A stretch of 64,000 bases of DNA, from assembly GCF_009834805.1 (NCBI RefSeq), contig NZ_WVHO01000009.1, positions 188,501-252,500 of the forward strand. The letters are read 5' to 3'. The notes beneath the pieces are model-generated. The model saw nothing but the letters and a program-made list of their open reading frames with translations. It was not told the origin of the DNA and searched no databases. Position numbers and translations under genes: made by a program. This stretch comes from Saccharibacter sp. 17.LH.SD (GTDB taxonomy: Bacteria; Pseudomonadota; Alphaproteobacteria; Acetobacterales; Acetobacteraceae). Shown piece after piece: positions 34,540-41,766 of this stretch. Position 1 is the stretch's first letter. Each line of letters begins with the position of its first letter.

Positions 34540-36270
34540 TTAAGTTCCTTGTCCCACAGCGATAACTTCCATGGACCATGGGCGTGTCGTATCAGCGGTG
34601 ATGGAGGTCGTCGTGGCTACCTGTGCCCAAAAACCTGTTGTCGTTATTTGTGGATTGGTGCCGTCATTATTGTTAATATTCAAACAGACATAACGGCTAT
34701 TATTGTATCCGCTTGCATTATCTTCACGCGAGACCATAGCAACGACACGAGGGCGGCTCGCGAATGGCGCAGGAAACGTCACAAAAGGATTAGCGTTATT
34801 GCCGCTTCCCGTGACCGTGAAGGCTTGAATTTGTGTGTTATTCTCGCTGATGGTCGTTGTTAAAAATCTCACACGGCCATTTTGGTCACGCGTACAAACA
34901 GTGCCACCCGAACCAACCCATAAGCGGTTAATATTTAAGTTATCACCTCCAAAACCTTGTCCTAAAACAAGGGAGGCTTCAGCAGACTGCGCCCGAGTGA
35001 TTTCATTCTGCAAGGCTGTTTGTGACGCTACGTCTCCAGCTGGCTGAAGGAAATGAACCGTCCCAGCTTGATCTCGAATGCAGATCGTGCCACCTGCACC
35101 AATCCACAAACGAATAATATTCAAGTCACCAGATAAATATCCTTTCCCCGATACAAGAGAAGCCTCGGCTGACTGCGCCCGAGTGATTTCATTCTGCAAG
35201 GCTGTTTGTGACGCTACGTCTCCGGCTTGCTGAAGGAAATGAACCGTCCCAGCTTGATCTCGAATGCAGATCGTTCCACCTGAACCAATCCACAAACGGA
35301 CCACATTTAAGTTATCACCGCCATAACCTTGACCCAAAACAAGAGAGGCTTCAGCGGACTGCGCCCGAGTGATTTCATTCTGCAAGGCTGTTTGTGACGC
35401 TACGTCCCCGGCCGGCTGAAGGAAATGAGCCGTTCCATTTTGATCTCGAATGCAGATCGTGCCACCTGCACCAATCCACAAACGAATAATATTCAAGTCA
35501 CCGGATAAATATCCTTTCCCCGATACAAGAGAAGCCTCGGCTGACTGTGCCCGATGAATTTCGTTTTGGAGGTCGCTCATCCATGGAATAACGTTATCAG
35601 GGCCTGCCTTATGATGGTGTATCCATAAATGGCCGTCCTCTGTGGCTAATCCCTCCAGAATAAAACCACCCGTTGGGGTATAAATGCGGTCGTCTGCTCC
35701 GAATTTCCATAAATGATAGATGCCGTTTTGATCGAAGAAAGAGTTACCTGCATAAGCGTAATTCTTATCATCGAGGCCGACATTCCAGATGCCCGCAATG
35801 TTGCCATCTTGAAAGCGTGAAACAAAACCTCCCGCACTGGTTCCATCGGTCATAGACCCAGAGGCGACAACAATTTGATTACTGGCCCACTTGGAGCCAT
35901 CAAGCGGTAGAAATGTCGCTTCGGCATTTTGCGCCCGTATCACTTCATCTTGTAAGGCTGCCTGTGAAGCCAGAAAGGTGACATTATTATTCTGATCGCG
36001 CACACAGACATTACCGCCAGCTCCAATCCACAAACGGAGAATATTCAGGTCACCAGACAAATAGCCTTTCCCTGAAACAGCCGAACTTACCATGCTGTCG
36101 CTTGCATCTCGTAGATCACAGAGAGCTCGGATGATCGGGTTAAATAACAAGCTGTTAAGCGGTGTGCCGCGTTGCCGTCCTGGGATTAAATCAACGGTTT
36201 TTGGTCGCCCATCACCATCACTGGCCATATTAACCAGGCCCGGAAAGTTTACCCAATTAGGATTAGCCAT
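34540..36270 (-). CDS. Tail fibre protein with 62-residue repeats
   Basis: Large fibre (576 aa), the likely receptor-binding appendage. The N-terminus (NWVNFPGLVNMASDGDGRP) attaches to the baseplate. Residues about 235-470 hold near-identical 62-residue repeats, each with LWIGAGGTICIRDQ and QNEITRAQSAEASLV. A diverged copy lies near residues 65-110. The last 90 residues (RPRVVAMVSRED ..., PWSMEVIAVG) resemble the gp53-like C-terminal fibre tip. It overlaps the gp48-like gene by eight bases. Confidence 0.85.
   Translation of the reverse strand: MANPNWVNFPGLVNMASDGDGRPKTVDLIPGRQRGTPLNSLLFNPIIRALCDLRDASDSMVSSAVSGKGYLSGDLNILRLWIGAGGNVCVRDQNNNVTFLASQAALQDEVIRAQNAEATFLPLDGSKWASNQIVVASGSMTDGTSAGGFVSRFQDGNIAGIWNVGLDDKNYAYAGNSFFDQNGIYHLWKFGADDRIYTPTGGFILEGLATEDGHLWIHHHKAGPDNVIPWMSDLQNEIHRAQSAEASLVSGKGYLSGDLNIIRLWIGAGGTICIRDQNGTAHFLQPAGDVASQTALQNEITRAQSAEASLVLGQGYGGDNLNVVRLWIGSGGTICIRDQAGTVHFLQQAGDVASQTALQNEITRAQSAEASLVSGKGYLSGDLNIIRLWIGAGGTICIRDQAGTVHFLQPAGDVASQTALQNEITRAQSAEASLVLGQGFGGDNLNINRLWVGSGGTVCTRDQNGRVRFLTTTISENNTQIQAFTVTGSGNNANPFVTFPAPFASRPRVVAMVSREDNASGYNNSRYVCLNINNNDGTNPQITTTGFWAQVATTTSITADTTRPWSMEVIAVGQGT
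34900..35560 (-). repeat. 186-bp tandem repeats inside the tail-fibre gene
   Basis: The marker GACTGCGCCCGAGTG occurs at 34985, 35171 and 35357, and a diverged form (GACTGTGCCCGATGA) at 35543; each step is exactly 186 bp, or 62 codons. Units are nearly identical in DNA and stay in frame, so recombination can change fibre length without breaking the gene. Confidence 0.9.
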
Positions 36271-36895
36271 TTATCCACTCTCCATCGTGTTCAAAATAAA
36301 CCTCCGTGTCTGCTGGTTTGAGTTTCCAAAACACCGACTGAAGGGCCTGGAATTGGTTTCTATCGTCTTCTGCTGCTTCGAGAGTGCCCGACATCGGCAC
36401 TCCACAAATGGCCTGCAACACGCCGGTGGGAAGCTGGACAATCCACACGAACCGCACCCAGTCATGCGCGCATTCACCAAGACCGCAGATTGCCGGCCCA
36501 CAGATGGGAGGCTCTGGCTCTTCAATGGTGATGTCGATACCCCATGATTTGGCCAGCTCTCTGTAAAAAGCAGGGCGCTGATCCCCACGGGCAGTCCAGC
36601 GCTGCTGGAGCACATAACGCCATTCAGCATCCGTTAATGCGCCCTGATCACGTCCAATCGGGTCTGGCCCTAAGAGCCGCCGATATCCGTCTAAAAGAGA
36701 CTGCGCCTGGGCAGGGCAAATCTCACTGCACACGGCGGCGATATCACCCTCTAGCTGTGCGCGAGGCCCTGCCAATCCCGTCATAAAAGCCCGCACATTC
36801 GGACCTCGTAGTGCAGAACCCGGCGGAAGCAGTTCGTCCGACCACTCACGGCCGATCTCTTCAGCTGATCTTGGCGCTGTTTGGAAAACCATCAT
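36263..36895 (-). CDS. Mu gp48-like baseplate protein (DUF2313)
   Basis: 210 aa. DUF2313/YmfQ-like protein between gp47 and the fibre gene, as in Mu. Visible marks are ARRPLLPPGSAL-like SDELLPPGSALRG, a helical LLGPDPIGRDQGALTDAEWRYVL segment, and a C-terminal Cys-rich region (CGPAICGLGEC). It contributes to the baseplate periphery where the fibres dock. It overlaps the gp47-like gene by four bases. Confidence 0.8.
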   Translation of the reverse strand: MMVFQTAPRSAEEIGREWSDELLPPGSALRGPNVRAFMTGLAGPRAQLEGDIAAVCSEICPAQAQSLLDGYRRLLGPDPIGRDQGALTDAEWRYVLQQRWTARGDQRPAFYRELAKSWGIDITIEEPEPPICGPAICGLGECAHDWVRFVWIVQLPTGVLQAICGVPMSGTLEAAEDDRNQFQALQSVFWKLKPADTEVYFEHDGEWING

Positions 36896-37974
36896 GCGCC
36901 GTTATCCTGCCAGTTAATTCCTGTCAGAACGGGCATTTCCATAGGCTGGAACACCATATCAGCAGCGGGAGAAATCACACTGGATCGCGCTCCTACCGTG
37001 TCATAGAGAGCAGCCTGTAACGCTTCCACGTAAAGCGTGCCACCAATATCAATCCCATTGAAAACAGCAGAAAATGCGGCTTGAACGGCCTGTCTATTGG
37101 GCTGATTGTCCAGTCCTAGTCGCACAACAGGAACTTGCGCCACAAGTTCGACAGGATAGACGGTTGCGTTCCCACGCACGGGGCGGCGCTCATCAATATA
37201 GGCTTGCACCCGTGATACTTCGTCAGAAGTCGGCACGCGCGGGCCTGTCATGGCAATGACAATGCCTACTGTGCCTACTCCCGTGTAAGAGGGGATCACA
37301 TTGACCGAGCTTGCCCCAGCCGCCAGCGCCCAGCTCTGATAATCCTGAACACTCCCGCCATTATAAGGATCGCGGATTTTATCAATGATCCGACTGCGCC
37401 AGGATTCGACGGGCTCAATATCTGAGCCACCCGCGAAACCCTCTTGGTCGCTCACAACAGCACTCACGCCTGCCACAGGCTGAACGAGGGTGAGTGCCGC
37501 GTTCCCTGAAAGATTGCCGTTCGTTCCCGTTGTGGTGCAGGTTATTGGAACAGAAGCAGAAGCCCCAGCAGGAACCGTTACAGCCTGATTGAGAGACCAT
37601 TGGACGGACCCATCAACTGTGAGTAAAGCCCCTTGAACAATCGTCACTGTTTGAGCGGCGCTAATCACCACATGGCCAATGGCTGCTTGTGGTCCAATGC
37701 GGGGGACGCCCCAAATATCCGCATGTTGAGGTAGAAGACCGCCTGGGCCTGTTGTGGCTGTCGATGGTAAGAACTCTAAAGCGCGACCTTGCAGAAACAG
37801 ATAAGTTTCATAATCGGCTAGCCCTAAGGCCACACAAAGCAATTGCTCAAATGTGCCTGGAGCCGTTGGGTCCAGTTTCACAGGCTGTCCATTCACGTCC
37901 GTAAATGTCTGCTGCCCCATTGCCGTGGCTAAGCGCCGTGCCAAAACATCAGGGGTCGGAATCGTAATGCTCAT
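36892..37974 (-). CDS. Mu gp47-like baseplate J protein
   Basis: 360 aa, baseplate wedge component of contractile tails (gpJ-like family). Family features are the N-terminal IPTPDVLARRLATAMGQQ, EGFAGGSDIEPVESWRSRIIDKI near the middle, and YNGGSVQDYQSWALAAGASSV. It overlaps gp46 by four bases and gp48 by four bases, so all three are coupled. Assembly partners should be gp46 and gp48. Confidence 0.88.
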   Translation of the reverse strand: MSITIPTPDVLARRLATAMGQQTFTDVNGQPVKLDPTAPGTFEQLLCVALGLADYETYLFLQGRALEFLPSTATTGPGGLLPQHADIWGVPRIGPQAAIGHVVISAAQTVTIVQGALLTVDGSVQWSLNQAVTVPAGASASVPITCTTTGTNGNLSGNAALTLVQPVAGVSAVVSDQEGFAGGSDIEPVESWRSRIIDKIRDPYNGGSVQDYQSWALAAGASSVNVIPSYTGVGTVGIVIAMTGPRVPTSDEVSRVQAYIDERRPVRGNATVYPVELVAQVPVVRLGLDNQPNRQAVQAAFSAVFNGIDIGGTLYVEALQAALYDTVGARSSVISPAADMVFQPMEMPVLTGINWQDNGA

Positions 37975-38453
37975 AAGACGACCTGCTGTGTCACGCTGGT
38001 GCCAGCGGCTTTCACGTTAATGCGTAAAACGCCCTGAAGCCCCGGTGATGGGTTGTGTTGCCACGCCGCTGAAACAGCCATCTCAACGTTATGATAGGTC
38101 GCAATCGCCGCGACCGCTTCGTTGGTGTAATCCTCAGCGGCAAGCCGTGTCGCCTCAGTCCGTTTGGCACGTTCTAAGAGCCAAAGACGTGACCCATGGC
38201 GTTGACCCACGGAAAGCAATACATCGCCAACCCATCCCCGGCGAGCTGCCCCAAATAAGGGCGTCATCTGGGGCGGCACAGTGTCATCCGGTGCCGCCCT
38301 CCGGTCCGATCCAATCGCCAACATCAGCGGAGAGGCCAGACTCTGGTCAAAAGACACGCGCCCCCGGCCACTTCCGGTGGAAGTGATGACCAAATCTGTC
38401 TGCCCATTTATGGGGGAGAACTGTATGGTTGCTATGGTAGGTCGCTGTGTCAT
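37971..38453 (-). CDS. Mu gp46-like baseplate protein
   Basis: 160 aa, gp46-family baseplate protein related to T4 gp25-type wedge proteins. AARRGWVGDVLLSVGQRHGSRLW in its centre is characteristic; in other words RRGWVGD followed by GSRLWLLERAK. It lies 77 bases after the gp45 gene, and that gap carries one of the three conserved late-promoter-like blocks, exactly 56 bases before this ATG. It overlaps the gp47 gene by four bases. Confidence 0.85.
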   Translation of the reverse strand: MTQRPTIATIQFSPINGQTDLVITSTGSGRGRVSFDQSLASPLMLAIGSDRRAAPDDTVPPQMTPLFGAARRGWVGDVLLSVGQRHGSRLWLLERAKRTEATRLAAEDYTNEAVAAIATYHNVEMAVSAAWQHNPSPGLQGVLRINVKAAGTSVTQQVVL

Positions 38454-38486
38454 AGAGCCACTTTAGACCCTGGCACTCTATCGGGT

Positions 38487-38509
38487 TCAGGGTTGACACC
38501 TTTACCCCG
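38487..38509 (-). promoter_or_regulatory. Late-promoter-like block A (upstream of gp46)
   Basis: On the minus strand, CGGGGTAAAGGTGTCAACCC is followed by TGA. The same block occurs at 50892-50914 and 59463-59485. Its first base is exactly 56 bases upstream of the start codon in all three cases. Probable binding site of the Mor/C-type activator at or near the -35 region; that is inference. Confidence 0.75.
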
Positions 38510-38530
38510 GGAAAGGGTTTTAACCGTATT

Positions 38531-39064
38531 TTATTGAGGTTTCCCGGTGTTTGACGGCCCATTTTTAACGCCGCCATGTGTATGATTTTTGAGGCTAATC
38601 CCGTCACCCACGACATCCTGTGTGGCGGTTATTGACCCATTTACCTGAATGCCCGTTTGAGACACTATGAGGATCGGTACACCACCAATTTTCACAATAA
38701 CGGTCTCCGTGCCATCAATCTCTATGAAACTTCCTGCACGCAAATGCACGCGTTGCCCCACCTCATCATAGAGGACCGTTTCACCTTCCTTGAGCCCACC
38801 CATTCGGGCAGCGCCTGGATTGGCAGGTGGCAACGCAAACAAGTCGGCCGGATCACTCCCATTCTGGAAAACATGCGTAACGGCACCGTCAAGTGGAACG
38901 TGAGAACTAAAGCCAAAGGGATAATGGACAGGCACATTCGTGCGGTCCTCACCGGCGTGCGTCACTACGGCAATATGTTGTTCTGGCTTTGTGTCGTCTA
39001 AAAGCTTCACGACCGCGCGTAGGATTTGCCCGCGGATTGTGTGGTAAATATCAAAGAAATTCAC
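38531..39064 (-). CDS. Mu gp45-like baseplate spike protein
   Basis: 177 aa. Forms the central tail spike that punctures the outer membrane. The GTG start at 39064 overlaps the gp44 stop codon and has GGGAGA eight bases upstream, so it is preferred to a longer frame inside the gp44 gene. The OB-like N-terminal part (about 40-90) is followed by a beta-helix stretch with repeats such as SFIEIDGTETVIVKIG and GIQVNGSITATQDVV. The C-terminal KNHTHGGV is a HxH metal-site tip typical of such spikes. Confidence 0.87.
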   Translation of the reverse strand: MNFFDIYHTIRGQILRAVVKLLDDTKPEQHIAVVTHAGEDRTNVPVHYPFGFSSHVPLDGAVTHVFQNGSDPADLFALPPANPGAARMGGLKEGETVLYDEVGQRVHLRAGSFIEIDGTETVIVKIGGVPILIVSQTGIQVNGSITATQDVVGDGISLKNHTHGGVKNGPSNTGKPQ

Positions 39065-40374
39065 CGTCCATGTCTCCCGGCTAAACCATGCCGTCTTACT
39101 GAACGGCCATGACGCGGCGTTTGGTCGGCTTGTCCTGCAAGATCGTAAGCATCCGGCGGCACAACAGAGAGACGCGTGCTTACCTCTCGGCTGGAGATAA
39201 CCCACGTCACACCGCCAATGAGCATGTCGCCATTCACGCCATTGATCGCATCTTTCACATGAACAATCTGATTAGGCCGCCACAATGCACCGCTCTGTGT
39301 GACCAAACGCGGCACGGTATAAATGTAAGCCGTTGCCTGGGCACGCGTGGTTCTCATGCGCCAGGCTGCCTGATCATCGAGCGAGTAAGGCGCACCTTTT
39401 TGTCGGGAGGGTGTGTCGGGTTGTGTCGCGGCTGTCGCTTTATGATATCCTGGCCTCTGTATCCTTCGCGACTGTTGCAACAACGACCCTAATGAGGTTC
39501 CTGAGCGTGACTGTTGCGGTTGTTGTTCACTGCTAGTGCGGGCTAAATAAACCTGTGGCCGATAGCGCCCCACGCCGCTGTCATGGCAATACCCAAATTG
39601 ACAGGTGGCTCGCTCTTCATGCTGGCCCATTCCCATCACGCGTGTCGATAATCCTGCGGCCATATCGGGAGACAAAGGGGCTTTTTCCCCTCGATGGCGG
39701 CTCGTGCCTTGTGCTTTAACGATGTGGTCGCTGAAGCGTTGTGTCATTCTGGCTTCCATTTTTTGCACATTGCCGCCCGGATAGATCAAATCCTCATCCG
39801 CTCGTGTTCGGCCCGGTTTGGTCAGGAGGATTTTCCCTAATCCATCGGAGGTCACCAACACCCCACGCTGGCGGCTCTGTTGCTCGATCACGTCGATGGC
39901 ACGGCTTGATGTATCAAACGCCACCACTTCAAAAGGTGCGCCTGTATCAACCACACGATCTACCGAGAGACCAAAGGGCTGGGCTAAATGTCCCACCACA
40001 GCTTCCAGCCGCACCTTATCCATTCGTCCAGGGCCTTCAGCCTGAGCGGCACAATCCACCAGGTCTCCAGCAAGGTCACGCCCTGAGATCGTTATGTTGA
40101 GGCTTTTCTCATCCCCCTGCGCGTTAATCGCTTCCAGCCAACCTTTTAAAACGGGCTTATTCATGATCTCTATGGTGACGCTCTGCCCAATCTTTGGCAT
40201 TGTTCCTTCGAGACGAGGAACGGGCAAGCGTAACGTTGCACGCCAAATTCCGGCCAAATTAGCGAGATCAAGTCCAACTTCTAAGGATTCCCAATAAAGG
40301 CACGCACGGCCATCTAAATAGAGACCTGCCATCCGTCTCCGGTGCGCCCGAATATGGTCACTGCCCGTCATCAT
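39061..40374 (-). CDS. Mu gp44-like (P) baseplate hub protein
   Basis: 437 aa, hub of the contractile-tail baseplate, related to the phage late-control gene D/T4 gp27 fold. ISGRDLAGDLVDCA (about residue 95) and VVAFDTSSRAIDVIEQQSR are typical. The C-terminal third has a Gln/Arg/Pro-rich linker (about residues 275-330), then LIGGVTWVISSREVSTRL. It overlaps the gp43 gene by 17 bases and the spike gene by four. Confidence 0.85.
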   Translation of the reverse strand: MMTGSDHIRAHRRRMAGLYLDGRACLYWESLEVGLDLANLAGIWRATLRLPVPRLEGTMPKIGQSVTIEIMNKPVLKGWLEAINAQGDEKSLNITISGRDLAGDLVDCAAQAEGPGRMDKVRLEAVVGHLAQPFGLSVDRVVDTGAPFEVVAFDTSSRAIDVIEQQSRQRGVLVTSDGLGKILLTKPGRTRADEDLIYPGGNVQKMEARMTQRFSDHIVKAQGTSRHRGEKAPLSPDMAAGLSTRVMGMGQHEERATCQFGYCHDSGVGRYRPQVYLARTSSEQQPQQSRSGTSLGSLLQQSRRIQRPGYHKATAATQPDTPSRQKGAPYSLDDQAAWRMRTTRAQATAYIYTVPRLVTQSGALWRPNQIVHVKDAINGVNGDMLIGGVTWVISSREVSTRLSVVPPDAYDLAGQADQTPRHGRSVRRHGLAGRHGR

Positions 40375-41764
40375 TCGGCTCCAATACAGTAATAATGCCT
40401 GGTCCGGTTAGAGCGGGGTGAAGGAGATTGTTTCGTTGCGCGGCATCGTCCAATAACGGCTGAACATTCGCCACGTTGTCGCCCTCTAAAGCATAGCAAA
40501 TGGACCATAGTGACTGAGGCTGAACGACAGGCACTTCAACAACCGCAGGCAATGAGCCAATCCGTGCCGTAACATCCGCCATTAAAGCAGCTCTTACCGC
40601 CTGAAGCCGTCCAAAAATAGGCTGCAACGACACACTGGCGCGGGCAGAGCTTGCGGCCACAATATCATTTGTGAGGGCATCCATTGCGCCTGTCATCTGC
40701 GTGGCCAAAGCTTGTGCTTCATCGTTGCTTACGAATGAACATTCTGACCATGCGCTGGCTAGTTGGCTTACAATAACGGACCGCGCCGCCACACCCAATG
40801 TGAGCACTGAAGCCGGATCAGGGTTACTCAAAGAGAGCTGGTCGGCGATCTGCCCAAATCTTTCTGATCCAGAGAGCAACACCCCAGCGATTTGCTGCCC
40901 TGTAATCGTCTTATTATCTTGAAACTGTGCATTCCCGGCGGGAGCCACCACAGAGTTATCCTCTGCACTGATAGACCCAACGAGAGCCGCCGGTGTGACA
41001 ATCAGAGCATGCCAGACGGCCGTGCTATAGCTCTCATCCAAATTTCGCCGTGGTGCCACCACACCCGCTGCCATAACCGCTTGAGGTTCCACAATGGCCG
41101 CCTTAACCTGCTCAGGAAATCGCACTGTAAGGCTATCCCAAACACCCTTTCCCTGAGAGATGAGGGAAGAAATGGAATTAACCAACGTCAATGGGAGCGA
41201 AGCTGCTGAAAGCACTTCTGCGAGGGCTGTTTGCGCCTCGTCAAGAAGTGCGTCTGCCTCGGTCAATAAGTTATTGATGCTGTCGAATAAGGAACCGAAA
41301 AACCCTTTTGGTGCTGGCGGATCAGGATCGCGCACCAGCTGCGCTTGGAAATGCGCGAGCCTGATTTTCCCTTCGTCAAAAGAGATCTGTGCGGGCTTGA
41401 TTAGCCGCACTTTTAAGCGTCCCCACCAAGGATGCAGTAAGGTAAGCTTCCCCGGTGTGGCTAACACCTTCCGCATCCGCTCCGCACGGATTACGTAATC
41501 ATCCCCCACAATCAGCCCTGTGATGGTGATGGGGGTATCAATCGCCCCGAAATCTTGAAAAATCTGTTTGCTCGGAGGCAAATCAGGAAACAACACCCGC
41601 GTGATGCGCCGGCCGATTTCTTCGTGACTATTCACAATGGCGAAGGACACGCCACCCAGGGAGGCCAATGTAGCGAACCGACTGAACAAGCCTCCCGCTA
41701 AGCCGCTGCCCCATTGTGAGAGAAGAGAACCGCCTAAACCTTCCAAACCAAACGCAGTATCCAT
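40358..41764 (-). CDS. Mu gp43-like DNA circularisation N-terminal domain protein
   Basis: 468 aa, tail/baseplate protein carrying the DNA_circ_N domain at its N-terminus (about residues 40-150), with VNSHEEIGRRITRVLFPD and WWGRLKVRLIKPAQISFDEGK. The middle is helical and Ala/Ser-rich. The family was named in Mu for a role linked to the tail-to-DNA transition; a tail-tip or tape-measure-adaptor function is more likely. It directly follows the tape-measure gene. Confidence 0.83.
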   Translation of the reverse strand: MDTAFGLEGLGGSLLSQWGSGLAGGLFSRFATLASLGGVSFAIVNSHEEIGRRITRVLFPDLPPSKQIFQDFGAIDTPITITGLIVGDDYVIRAERMRKVLATPGKLTLLHPWWGRLKVRLIKPAQISFDEGKIRLAHFQAQLVRDPDPPAPKGFFGSLFDSINNLLTEADALLDEAQTALAEVLSAASLPLTLVNSISSLISQGKGVWDSLTVRFPEQVKAAIVEPQAVMAAGVVAPRRNLDESYSTAVWHALIVTPAALVGSISAEDNSVVAPAGNAQFQDNKTITGQQIAGVLLSGSERFGQIADQLSLSNPDPASVLTLGVAARSVIVSQLASAWSECSFVSNDEAQALATQMTGAMDALTNDIVAASSARASVSLQPIFGRLQAVRAALMADVTARIGSLPAVVEVPVVQPQSLWSICYALEGDNVANVQPLLDDAAQRNNLLHPALTGPGIITVLEPNDDGQ

Positions 41765-41766
41765 GA

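Noticed and set aside
34900-35560. Regular repeats that could suggest a CRISPR-like array
   Set aside because: Units are 186 bp with no spacer/repeat structure and stay in frame in a fibre gene.
38531-39205. Longer start for the gp45-like spike at 39205
   Set aside because: The extra 47 residues are a shadow of the gp44 gene with cysteine-rich, unlikely sequence. GTG 39064 has GGGAGA at ideal spacing and overlaps the gp44 stop.
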